A stretch of DNA of 6,914 nucleotides from Nitrospirota bacterium (GCA_005877535.1 VBOM01000218.1:1-6914); one strand, 5' to 3'. Shown: positions 1-6,602, counted from the first letter of the stretch. Made by a program: numbers and translations. Notes: a model not told the origin generated them from the sequence alone.

Positions 1-309
1 GATGTCCATCTGATCGTCGAACACCACCGTAATCAGCGACAATCCTACCTTGGTGAGCGAGCGTAGTTCTGTCAGATGCGGAACCCCGGTGACTTGTTGC
101 TCGATGGGAAACGTCACCAGCCGTTCGACTTCTTCAGGGGACAAGCCCGGCGCTTTCGTGACGACTTGTACGATCACACTCGTCACATCGGGAAACGCGT
201 CGATCGGAATCGTGCGGAAGGAATAGAGCCCTACAAGGGCAAGAAGGCCGGCGAACGTGAGGATCAGTAAAGGGCGGCGAAGAGAAAACGCAAGGAGTGT
301 GTCGACCAT
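1..309 (-). CDS. czcA: Heavy-metal efflux RND pump, CzcA/CusA family (N-terminal part)
   Basis: The inner-membrane, proton-driven pump subunit of a tripartite metal exporter. Only the first 103 residues are in the window; the gene continues past base 1, and the family is usually just over 1000 residues. Reading from the ATG at 309 gives a short cytoplasmic start, a first membrane segment at about residues 12-30 (LLILTFAGLLALVGLY), then the family hallmark IPIDAFPDVT (34-43) followed by APGLSPEEVERLVTFPIE (53-70) and LRSLTKVGLS (82-91). This order is characteristic of the HME branch of RND pumps rather than the multidrug (AcrB) branch. The start lies 2 nt after the adaptor stop codon, so translation is probably coupled. 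The metal cannot be told, because the selectivity residues lie further downstream in the protein. Confidence 0.95.
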   Translation of the reverse strand, partial: MVDTLLAFSLRRPLLILTFAGLLALVGLYSFRTIPIDAFPDVTSVIVQVVTKAPGLSPEEVERLVTFPIEQQVTGVPHLTELRSLTKVGLSLITVVFDDQMDI

Positions 310-311
310 GC

Positions 312-1565
312 TTAGTCTTTGGGCTTCAACAGCTCAGATTTCAAGATAAAGGCGCCTTCCCTGACAACTGGCTCCCCTTCTCGCACCCCTTCGAGAACCT
401 CAGCGAAGGTCCCGTTCTTGTCGCCCAATCTGATCGTCCGTGCTTCAAAGACGCCGGTTTTCTGCTGCACAAACACGAAGCTGCGATTCCGATCATGCTG
501 CACAGCTGCTTCGGGAACGACCAGGACATCCGGGGCAGGTTCGGACAAGACACGGATCGTTGCGAACATTTCCGGCTTCAGACGACCGGTGGGATTCGCC
601 AAGGTGAGGCGCACCTGCATGGTCCTCGTAGCAGTGTCTAGGACGTCGCCGACATACGAGACAGTCCCCTGGAACACTTCGTCAGGATACGCAGCGACAT
701 GGACCTCGACCGGCTGATTCGGAACGGTGGTCGCGCTCTGCACGTAGGAGATATCTTTTTCCGATACATTGCCCACCACCCAGACCGTCGAGAGATCGGC
801 AACCACAAATAGTTTTCGGTTGGTTTCGACTACCTCGCCTTTGGTGAGATTTCTCGCGATCACCCGGCCGGCAAAGGGCGCCACAATTGGAACATGCGAG
901 CGGATCGTTTGGGTCCGTTCCAGAGTTCTGATTTCCTTGTCGTCCATGCCTAACAACCGGAGTCCTTCGCGCGCCTCCTGAGCCTCGGCACGGATACTGA
1001 TCATCTCTCCTTCGCGGCGCTGCGCCTCCGCCTGGCCGATGACTTTCTCTTTGAACAGAAACTGCGCCCGCTGATAGGACTGCTCCGCCACGTGTCGCCG
1101 CGCACGGGCCTTCAAGTATGCAGACTGGGCTAGTCCGAGCTCACTGCTATGAAGCACCGCCAACAGCTGATTGGGCGTGACTGCCTGTCCCAATTCAGCA
1201 TGTACCTCGGCCACCCGTCCACGCACGAGGGTCGTGATATTCGCCAATGCGTGTTCGTTCGGACGTATGACGCCGGGAAAGGTGCGGTTGGTACGAAATG
1301 CCGTTCTTCCGACCGGCTCCACCGTCACACCGGACCGGGTGACTTCTTCTGGCTGGAGCCGAACAAGACGTGCCTCGTCCGATGAACGTTTCGGTCCGCT
1401 CTCAGCCGCAGGGGCAGGCGCACGGTCACAGCCCGTAGAGGACACCAACAGCAACAACAGCATGCCGAAGAAGACCCTGCACGTCACGCTCAGACGGCTT
1501 CGCGGGCGCGCATGACGCTCGCATCGATTTGTACATCGGTCAGGAAAAATGACCATGCCGCTCAT
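312..1565 (-). CDS. czcB: RND efflux periplasmic adaptor (membrane fusion protein), CzcB/CusB family, predicted lipoprotein
   Basis: Periplasmic adaptor linking the RND pump to the outer-membrane channel. From the ATG at 1565 the product is 417 residues, normal for the family. A basic, unusually long N-region precedes a leucine-rich segment (about 35-41) and a lipobox-like VSSTGC ending at Cys46, so it is probably lipid-anchored. Two half-motifs of a lipoyl-like domain (about 110-140 and 224-257, with VAPFAGRV) flank an Arg/Glu/Gln-rich helical hairpin (about 143-215); beta-barrel and membrane-proximal parts follow. The mature N-terminus has no Met or His cluster, so the three-Met metal site known from E. 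coli CusB is not evident. The start is uncertain. A TTG at 1580 has no Shine-Dalgarno sequence; the ATG at 1565 has AAGGA only 3 nt upstream; the ATG at 1556 has the same AAGGA 12 nt upstream; a GTG nearer the hydrophobic segment is also possible. The leader is the inverted-repeat element at 1581-1755. Confidence 0.93.
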   Translation of the reverse strand: MSGMVIFPDRCTNRCERHARPRSRLSVTCRVFFGMLLLLLVSSTGCDRAPAPAAESGPKRSSDEARLVRLQPEEVTRSGVTVEPVGRTAFRTNRTFPGVIRPNEHALANITTLVRGRVAEVHAELGQAVTPNQLLAVLHSSELGLAQSAYLKARARRHVAEQSYQRAQFLFKEKVIGQAEAQRREGEMISIRAEAQEAREGLRLLGMDDKEIRTLERTQTIRSHVPIVAPFAGRVIARNLTKGEVVETNRKLFVVADLSTVWVVGNVSEKDISYVQSATTVPNQPVEVHVAAYPDEVFQGTVSYVGDVLDTATRTMQVRLTLANPTGRLKPEMFATIRVLSEPAPDVLVVPEAAVQHDRNRSFVFVQQKTGVFEARTIRLGDKNGTFAEVLEGVREGEPVVREGAFILKSELLKPKD

Positions 1566-1580
1566 CTGTCCTTTTCGCAA

Positions 1581-1755
1581 TTAGCAGGATGCTGAAAAAG
1601 TCGCTCTGCTCACCCGCCCAACCCTGGTGCGCCAAGACGCACCTTTCACCAAGCTTCGTTCTCGGTTCTCTCAGCGGCTCAACGTACCGAAGCGTATGCC
1701 TCGACTCTTCGCTCGCTGCGGCCTTGCTGGACAGACTTTTTGAGCATCCTGCTGA
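1581..1755. repeat. 175-bp MITE-like inverted-repeat element, resembling a Nitrospira dispersed repeat
   Basis: The ends are near-perfect inverted repeats. Bases 1583-1602 (AGCAGGATGCTGAAAAAGTC) match the reverse complement of 1734-1753 at 19 of 20 positions; extending both arms by 2 nt gives 20 of 22. The interior has no convincing ORF but contains a smaller hairpin (GGTGCG...CGCACC near 1627-1644) and a stretch (about 1678-1730) whose wording I recall, without having checked, from many intergenic copies in Nitrospira genomes. No clear target-site duplication is visible. It separates the outer-membrane factor from the adaptor gene within one operon and ends directly before the adaptor start. 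It may be a non-autonomous element mobilised in trans, and its RNA could fold into a long hairpin. Confidence 0.8.
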
Positions 1756-1780
1756 CTATTCGGGCACTATCACCCTACGT

Positions 1781-1789
1781 ATTATCACA
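1781..1789 (-). promoter_or_regulatory. Possible extended -10 promoter upstream of czcB (weak)
   Basis: On the minus strand the bases read TGTGATAAT, an extended -10 element with a 5 of 6 match to TATAAT. No good -35 box is present at the usual distance. It lies just after the outer-membrane factor gene and just before the inverted repeat, so it could give czcBA its own transcript. The short motif may well be chance. Confidence 0.2.
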
Positions 1790-1828
1790 ACAGCGTGTCG
1801 TGCAAAAACCGAGTTTTCCCGCAAACTG

Positions 1829-3106
1829 TTAGAGTGGACCGCCCACGGCACGCTCAAACCGGGTGAGCGCCAGGGAGAGTTCGAAGCGCGCCAGATTGTA
1901 ATCCACAGTGATCTGGCGTTGGACCCTTTGGGCATCGAGAACATCCAGGAGGCTGGAGGCGCCCTGTCGGAAGCTCAATTGGGCGATACGAAGCGCTTCT
2001 TGCGCTTGTTTTAAGAGCCCTTCCTCGTAGACGAGGATCTGTTCTTGCGCCGTTTCCGCTTCTCGAGCGTGCTGGTTGATGGCACGGGCAAGGTCATTCC
2101 TGGCACGAATCAGCTCCGCCTCTTCTTTGCGTTGAGTACCAAGCGCTGTCGCGATGTGCCCTTGCTGCCGATACCATAGGGGCGTCGGCAGACTCACGCC
2201 CGCCACCACCGCCTCGCGGCCTACCTCTCTGGCATACCCGCCAAACAGGGTCACGTTCGGCACACGGCCTTGCCGCTCCTTGTCGACGGTAAATTCAGCC
2301 TGCTCCACCAGTTTTCCTTGACGTTTGAGGATGGGATGTTGCGACAGGTCCCTCGCCGCCATCTGCTCCGGATCCAGACGATCCCTGAGTGACCGGAAAT
2401 CTCCCTCTACCTTGTACCGAGGCCCCAAGGCTCCTGCCGTCAAGGTGTCCAATCCGACGAGTTTCACGCGCACGGCATTCTTGGCTTTCGTCATCTCCTG
2501 CTTGGCTTTGAGCACCTCCACATCCGCCTTCACCGCTTCGAATTGAGGGCCTTCGCCGGATCGGACGCGGGCTCTTACAATGCGCGCCACTTCCTGAACA
2601 ATCTCCAAATTCTGCTGAAGAAGGTCTACCGTCCGTTCTGCCAGCAGCAGTTCGTAGAATGCCTGCTTCACCTCCGCAATGAGGTTGAGCTTGGTTTCTT
2701 CGAGGCCGACCGTCGCGCCGGCCAGACCGGAGGCTGCCGAGTCCTGCCGGGCCGCTCGCATGCCCGGCCATTCCACCGGCTGATACACCGTCACGCCATA
2801 CTCGTACAAACGCACCCCGTTGCTGGGGTCTCGAATCGCGGCATTCGCCGTCTGGGCGCCAATCGTGGGGTTGGGATAAGCGCCGGCTTCGGTCCGTCTG
2901 CCCTCATTCTGTTCGATCACGCTCTGGGCGCCCAGAATCGCCGGGTTCCGTTCCAGCGCCAAATCAATGATGCGGTCGAGGTCGAACGTGGGCATCTGTT
3001 CTTTCACCTGGGCGTAGGACGGCATCAGCATCCCACTCGTCCCCGTCACCATCACGGTCATCAATACGGTCATCAATATGACACATTTCCATAGCCGAGC
3101 CGGCAT
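1829..3106 (-). CDS. czcC: Outer-membrane factor of RND metal efflux system, TolC superfamily (CzcC/CusC type)
   Basis: Forms the trimeric outer-membrane and periplasmic tunnel of the pump. The 425-residue length is typical. Residues 1-33 form a signal peptide (MPARLWK, then a Met/Val/Thr-rich core, ending SYAQ); there is no lipobox cysteine, so unlike E. coli CusC it should not be a lipoprotein. Two repeats of the outer-membrane efflux domain follow. The first opens with LDRIIDLALERNPAILGAQ-type sequence (from about 43); the second contains the diagnostic LSFRQGASSLLDVLDAQR-like segment near the C-terminus, followed by YNLARFELSLALTRFERAVG. The start is well supported: AAGGAGG (3113-3119) stands 6 nt before the ATG. 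The gene lies 73 nt downstream of a small secreted-protein ORF. The region upstream of the next gene is occupied by the inverted-repeat element, an unusual interruption in a metal efflux operon. The signal-peptide coding region carries a 12-bp tandem duplication. Confidence 0.94.
   Translation of the reverse strand: MPARLWKCVILMTVLMTVMVTGTSGMLMPSYAQVKEQMPTFDLDRIIDLALERNPAILGAQSVIEQNEGRRTEAGAYPNPTIGAQTANAAIRDPSNGVRLYEYGVTVYQPVEWPGMRAARQDSAASGLAGATVGLEETKLNLIAEVKQAFYELLLAERTVDLLQQNLEIVQEVARIVRARVRSGEGPQFEAVKADVEVLKAKQEMTKAKNAVRVKLVGLDTLTAGALGPRYKVEGDFRSLRDRLDPEQMAARDLSQHPILKRQGKLVEQAEFTVDKERQGRVPNVTLFGGYAREVGREAVVAGVSLPTPLWYRQQGHIATALGTQRKEEAELIRARNDLARAINQHAREAETAQEQILVYEEGLLKQAQEALRIAQLSFRQGASSLLDVLDAQRVQRQITVDYNLARFELSLALTRFERAVGGPL
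3054..3077. repeat. Perfect 12-bp tandem duplication in the czcC signal-peptide region
   Basis: The unit ACGGTCATCAAT occurs twice in direct succession on the plus strand. In the minus-strand gene it encodes LMTV twice (residues 11-18), lengthening the hydrophobic core by four residues without shifting the frame. Replication slippage is the likely origin. Confidence 0.85.
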
Positions 3107-3179
3107 GTGCTGCCTCCTTCGGAGTCACGATTAGGCTGTTCGCTCGAAATCAAAGACGAAACAGATCGTCGACGCTGCG

Positions 3180-3509
3180 CTAACTGTGTGCGGTCGGAGG
3201 ATGTAACAGTCGGGAGACCAGGAGGGTGGACGGAGGAATTTCGTTCATCGAGGCATGCGAACTGCTTGATTCGCAATCTGACACACTCACTCGAGAAACA
3301 ACGCAGTCCCCCGGCGTTTCTTGCGGCGAATCGTCCTCGGAATCGGTCGCCGTCCCGGCGTCACTGAACTCGCAGGCTTGCTCACTCCCAGTATTGCCGG
3401 TCGAACCACACATGAGATCAAAAGACCATCTGATCTGCGCGACCGGGAATACAGTGGATAGAAGCAGCGCAAAGACAAGGACGGGAAAAAATGAACGGAT
3501 GGTTGCCAC
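3180..3509 (-). CDS. Small secreted cysteine-containing protein of unknown function, upstream of metal efflux genes
   Basis: I do not recognise this family. From a GTG at 3509, with AGAAGG ending 4 nt before it, the product is 109 residues. It starts with a clear export signal (MATIR, then a hydrophobic stretch about 7-22, ending FPVA). The mature part is polar and acidic, with four cysteines (34, 46, 69, 79), a Ser/Glu/Asp-rich middle (about 55-85) and three histidines (85, 103, 108). The frame can be extended upstream to a GTG at 3596, but the added residues are hydrophilic and would bury the signal sequence. The stop lies 73 nt before the outer-membrane factor start on the same strand. Small periplasmic proteins often accompany metal RND operons (for example CusF and CzcI), so a metal-binding or sensing role is possible, but no known motif is present. 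Codon choice looks coding; the competing plus-strand frame over the same region has no start signal or recognisable domain. Confidence 0.55.
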   Translation of the reverse strand: MATIRSFFPVLVFALLLSTVFPVAQIRWSFDLMCGSTGNTGSEQACEFSDAGTATDSEDDSPQETPGDCVVSRVSVSDCESSSSHASMNEIPPSTLLVSRLLHPPTAHS

Positions 3510-3670
3510 AATACCTTCTATCAGCACGAGGCTGCCAAAAAGTTCGTTGAAATGTTTTGAGCGGCTCCCATGGCAGCTGTGGCGTAGTCGAAACACTCAG
3601 GGCCATAGTACGCCTCTCTCAGCCTCGGTTACAAGAAAAACCGTCCGGAACTCCCCGCTGGTTCTGGCTC

Positions 3671-4534
3671 TTATCGAACAACGAGCACGGCACAGTTCGC
3701 ATGCTGCACCACCCGCGTCGAAACGCTCCCGAGGAGAAATCGGGCGATGGCGCCCAGCCCTTTGGCCCCCATCACGATCAGATCTGCATGCTGTTTGGAA
3801 GCCACCTTCATGATCTCTTGAGCAGGCTTCCCAAGCTGACACAGAGGTTCGGCCGTAAATCCTTCCTTGACCAGCTTCCGCACATTCTGTTCTACCAACC
3901 TATGGCCTGCCTCTTTCAGCCCCGGGTACTTGACGATGGGCATGACATGGATCACGCTCACATGAATCGGCACCAGCCCGCCATTGCCGGTCGAACGATC
4001 CGGCTGAAACTTGCTCAGCACAAACGCCAGTGCTTTGGCCGATGCGTCCGATCCATCGGTCGCCAAGATGATCCGCCGCAACGGCACCGCCTGGCCCTTG
4101 ATGACGAGCACCGGACAGGTCGCATGATGGATGAGATTCGTCGACACGCTACCGAGCATGAACCGGTCGAGGGCGTCGAGGCCCTGACTGCCTACCACCA
4201 GGAGCCCGTCCCGCTTCGGCGCACGTTTCAAGATTACCGGTGCGACCGCTCCTTGTTCCTTGCAAGCCGTGCCCGTGAGCTTCAGCGATGCCAACTGTTG
4301 CTTAGCCTCCTTGAGAACTTTAACCGAACGCGCTTCCATCCGCTGTATTTCTTCCTGGATATACCGCTCGTTGCCGGCCATCACCGGCTGCGCCAGAAAC
4401 GGCGCCCGGAGCGCGGCGATATCCAGCACATACAGCGCCGTCACCAGCGGCGGCTCGACGAACGGCAGTTTGGCCACCCAGTTCAGCCCCCATTGCCCAT
4501 ACTTCGATCCATCCGTCGCCACGAGCACATTCAT
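3671..4534 (-). CDS. Universal stress protein with two tandem UspA domains
   Basis: A cytoplasmic 287-residue protein of two UspA domains, the form often found in bacteria where one chain mimics the usual dimer. Domain 1 covers about 1-146 (MNVLVATDGS) and domain 2 about 153-287 (RRIILATDGSDAS). Both keep the nucleotide-binding signature G-x2-G-x9-G-S: G115/G118/G128-S129 and G256/G259/G269-S270. By family knowledge both halves should therefore bind ATP. The start is fixed by overlap: the ATG shares the ATGA with the upstream phosphofructokinase stop codon, and no strong Shine-Dalgarno sequence precedes it (only AAGAAG-like purines), so expression probably depends on translational coupling. 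A longer open frame continues upstream to about 4903, but that part is antisense-frame noise within the kinase gene. The specific stress is unknown; the pairing with a glycolytic enzyme suggests energy limitation. No obvious intrinsic terminator follows in the 161 nt before the next gene. Confidence 0.95.
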   Translation of the reverse strand: MNVLVATDGSKYGQWGLNWVAKLPFVEPPLVTALYVLDIAALRAPFLAQPVMAGNERYIQEEIQRMEARSVKVLKEAKQQLASLKLTGTACKEQGAVAPVILKRAPKRDGLLVVGSQGLDALDRFMLGSVSTNLIHHATCPVLVIKGQAVPLRRIILATDGSDASAKALAFVLSKFQPDRSTGNGGLVPIHVSVIHVMPIVKYPGLKEAGHRLVEQNVRKLVKEGFTAEPLCQLGKPAQEIMKVASKQHADLIVMGAKGLGAIARFLLGSVSTRVVQHANCAVLVVR

Positions 4535-5817
4535 GTCGCGTCTTCTTTCGATAGAGTTCCCCTCGCGCTCGAACCGACAGGCTGAAACCGGCTGCGAAAT
4601 GCCTCCGTAGACAGCCCCACAAGGGCCGCGCAGCGGCTCAGTGTCACCGGATCCTTGAAGTCCTCCTCGGACAGCCTGATCATGTACTGGCGCGCAATCT
4701 GGTACGACTGTGCTGCGATATCCACCATTCGCACTTTCGCCCGGCCGCTGACGGGATCCACCATCTGCTTGAAAGGAATCGGCGTAAACCGGCCATTTTG
4801 AATCGACACCATAGCCGCCGTGCCTCCATCGAGAAGGAACTGCGCCGCACAAAAGCCGAGATCGCGTGTGTATTCCATATCGAACGGAATCGGGTCCGCA
4901 CAACGTAATTCATACCCTACATTCTTGGCGACGATTGATGTGGCAAGTCCCAAGGCTTTCATGCCCTTCGTCACTTCACGCCTGAGCACATCGCCGATAT
5001 CCACGTCTGCTAGTCGCAGGTGGCCATGTTCATCCCGTTCGACATGGTCCAATCCCCCCAGGTCTCGCGGGTCAAGAATCTCGATCAGCCCTTCCGCCAA
5101 CACGACCACCCCGTCGGAGCGCCCTCCACTAAGCCGCTTGATCATCGTCCCGATCACGAGATCCAACACACGCTGGAGTCTCACAGGCCGCTCCCCAAAT
5201 TCCTCGGGAATGACGGTGAGCGTGGCGCCGGCTGCCTTGCCGATTCCGAGCGCCAAATGGCCGGCTTTGCGCCCCATCGTCACAACAAAGTACCAGCGCG
5301 ACGCGGTACGGGCGTCCACCATGAGATTCTTGACGATCTCGACGGCGAAATGCCGGGCCGTTTGAAAGCCGAATGTCGGAATGCCATAAGGAAGATCGAG
5401 GTCATTGTCGATGGTCTTCGGCACATGCACAATTTGCATGAGCCCGGCCGCCTGTTCTTCCAGTTTGAGCGATGAGAAGGCGGTATCGTCTCCCCCGATG
5501 GTCACCAGACGCGTGATGCCCAGCCTCATCAAGGAGGACAGGACGTTGGAGAGAGACTCGGCCTCCCTCGTCGGATTCGCCCGAGAGGTGCCCAGATATG
5601 ACCCACCTCGGAAGTGAATGCGACTCACCTCTTCGATCGAGAGGGACCTGACCTGGCTCACACTGCCTTCCATGAGCCATTTGAATCCGTCGAGGATGCC
5701 GACCACGTCGCAATCGCCGAGGATGCTGCGGATCGTGACCGCACTAATCACGCTGTTGATCCCAGGGGCCGGCCCACCCCCGACTAAGATACCGACGATC
5801 GTGCGAGGAGAATTCAT
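4531..5817 (-). CDS. pfp: 6-phosphofructokinase, predicted pyrophosphate-dependent type
   Basis: Phosphorylates fructose 6-phosphate to fructose 1,6-bisphosphate in glycolysis; the pyrophosphate form also works in reverse. The product is 428 residues, longer than E. coli PfkA (320). Visible motifs in order are GGGPAPGIN (13-21), the phosphoryl-donor loop; GGDDT (108-112); PKTIDND (133-139) with catalytic Asp137; PYGIPTFGF (143-151); MGRKAGHLAL (181-190); and AEGL (241-244). In ATP enzymes the positions of Asp111 and Lys134 are glycines (E. coli Gly104 and Gly124). Asp and Lys there are the known signature of pyrophosphate use, so I infer that PPi is the donor. The ATG at 5817 has AGGAG 10 nt upstream. 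The gene follows the fnt remnant by 21 nt and overlaps the tandem universal stress protein by 4 nt (ATGA), indicating one operon. PPi use would save ATP in an organism with a low energy budget. Confidence 0.94.
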   Translation of the reverse strand: MNSPRTIVGILVGGGPAPGINSVISAVTIRSILGDCDVVGILDGFKWLMEGSVSQVRSLSIEEVSRIHFRGGSYLGTSRANPTREAESLSNVLSSLMRLGITRLVTIGGDDTAFSSLKLEEQAAGLMQIVHVPKTIDNDLDLPYGIPTFGFQTARHFAVEIVKNLMVDARTASRWYFVVTMGRKAGHLALGIGKAAGATLTVIPEEFGERPVRLQRVLDLVIGTMIKRLSGGRSDGVVVLAEGLIEILDPRDLGGLDHVERDEHGHLRLADVDIGDVLRREVTKGMKALGLATSIVAKNVGYELRCADPIPFDMEYTRDLGFCAAQFLLDGGTAAMVSIQNGRFTPIPFKQMVDPVSGRAKVRMVDIAAQSYQIARQYMIRLSEEDFKDPVTLSRCAALVGLSTEAFRSRFQPVGSSARGTLSKEDAT

Positions 5818-5838
5818 GATGTGAGGACTCCTGTGATG

Positions 5839-6367
5839 CTAATCCGAATATCCCAAATCCACCGACCAATAGACGAACGCGACGAGGACGGTCCCGACGA
5901 GAACGTTGCCGAGCGCATCAGTGACTGAGAGTGGTGCCGAGGTCCCCGCAGCAAGCGCCACGCCGATCTGGAGAAGGTACATGTTGGCGCCGGAATGTTC
6001 AAACCCGCAGGCGCCGAACGCGGTGATCGGGAAGGAAGACGGTGACGAGAATCTTATAGGTCACACTCCGCGCTCCCATGCACGACCAGACTGCCAGACA
6101 GTCTGGCACGTTGCAGAGGACGCCGCGCGCAAGGGCCGAGACCGGATCGAGCGCGATCTTGCTGCGCGCGACTTGGACCATCGCCTCCACGACGGCGCCG
6201 TTGCTCACGATGTGCATGCCGGCCAGCCATACTAAAACCGTTGTCCCAATCGCTCCAACCAAGTTGCCGAGATACATCCGTTCCCAGTTCCTCATGACTT
6301 GTTGCGTCGTCACCCGACCGGAAGCCCGGGCCATGCCGATCAGGTTATAGCCGGTAAAGAGTTCCAC
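5839..6367 (-). pseudogene. Broken formate/nitrite transporter (FNT family, FocA/NirC type): N-terminus missing and frameshifted
   Basis: FNT proteins are pentameric inner-membrane channels for formate, nitrite or similar anions, usually 260-290 residues. Here the similarity begins abruptly inside the protein at ELFTGYNLIG, the conserved loop that normally follows the second membrane segment, so roughly the first 80 residues are gone. It continues through NWERMYLGNLVGA and ARGVLCN...CLAVW to KILVTVFLP. At about 6028 the frame breaks: removing one base (a G on the minus strand) restores ITAFGACGFEHSGANMY, which contains the conserved channel histidine, and then runs to a natural end YWSVDLGYSD with a stop at 5841-5839. 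In the unrepaired frame translation stops at 5999. The first codon available (GTG at 6367) shares a base with the stop of the truncated usp. Two independent lesions make a functional channel unlikely. Confidence 0.9.
6092..6108. repeat. Perfect 17-bp palindrome within the fnt remnant
   Basis: TGCCAGAC-A-GTCTGGCA has 8-bp arms and a 1-nt centre. An overlapping inverted repeat (CCAGACTG...CAGTCTGG, 6086-6106) shares part of it. It falls in codons for a conserved FNT segment (CNVPDCLAVW), so it may simply reflect coding sequence; a binding site is not established. Confidence 0.5.
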
Positions 6368-6561
6368 TATACTGTCGCATCGGACGGGACTGCCAGCAAG
6401 CCGAGCCGATTGAATGCCGCAATCGTGCCAGTGTCAATCACATGGAGCATGACAAGTTCCAACTTCGACGCACGGGCCAGTTGTACGGCTGTCTTGAAGG
6501 CTGCATCAGAACAGGGCGAGAAATCAACCGGAACGAGGATCTTGTGAAACAAACCGATCAT
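6367..6561 (-). pseudogene. Truncated universal stress protein (N-terminal half only)
   Basis: The frame opens with a typical UspA start, MIGLFHKILVPVDFSPCSDA, followed by the first helix and second strand (AVQLARASKLELVMLHVID). It ends after 64 residues, where single-domain family members run to about 140-160. The C-terminal part with the G-x2-G-x9-G-S nucleotide-binding signature is absent, so the ATP-binding fold cannot form. The ATG at 6561 is well supported by AAAGGA 8 nt upstream, and a sigma-54-type promoter match lies about 40 nt upstream. The stop codon (TAG, 6369-6367) occurs exactly where FNT-coding sequence begins, so I interpret the end as a deletion junction, not a natural stop. 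The 64-residue peptide could still be translated; a role is unlikely but cannot be excluded. Confidence 0.85.
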
Positions 6562-6602
6562 GATGTAAATCCTTTGGTTCAACCTGCCGACACCCGTTAC
6601 TC

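Noticed and set aside
1785..1803. Hairpin (CACGACA...TGTTGTG on the minus strand) after the outer-membrane factor gene
   Set aside because: A 7-bp stem with a G:T pair and no following T-run does not make a credible intrinsic terminator.
1589..2014. 141-residue plus-strand frame starting in the repeat
   Set aside because: It runs from the inverted repeat into the antisense of the outer-membrane factor; both parts are explained otherwise.
3510..3670. Terminator or metal-responsive operator between the stress gene and the efflux operon
   Set aside because: I looked for a GC hairpin with a T-run and for CusR/CopR or MerR-type dyads and found none that I would defend.
3226..3813. 195-residue plus-strand frame opposite the small secreted protein
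   Set aside because: It has no recognisable domain or ribosome site, and its latter half is antisense to the universal stress protein gene.
3557..4585. 342-residue plus-strand open frame
   Set aside because: It lies opposite the tandem universal stress protein, is very rich in His/Arg/Gln as expected for an antisense frame, and shows no domain.
4535..4903. Upstream extension of the tandem universal stress protein frame
   Set aside because: The added residues match no UspA sequence and lie inside the phosphofructokinase gene in another frame. The true start is the ATG at 4534 that overlaps the kinase stop.
5814..6002. 62-residue minus-strand frame in the fnt region
   Set aside because: The Ser/Arg-rich product is the wrong frame of the fnt C-terminus; the adjacent frame gives clear FNT sequence.
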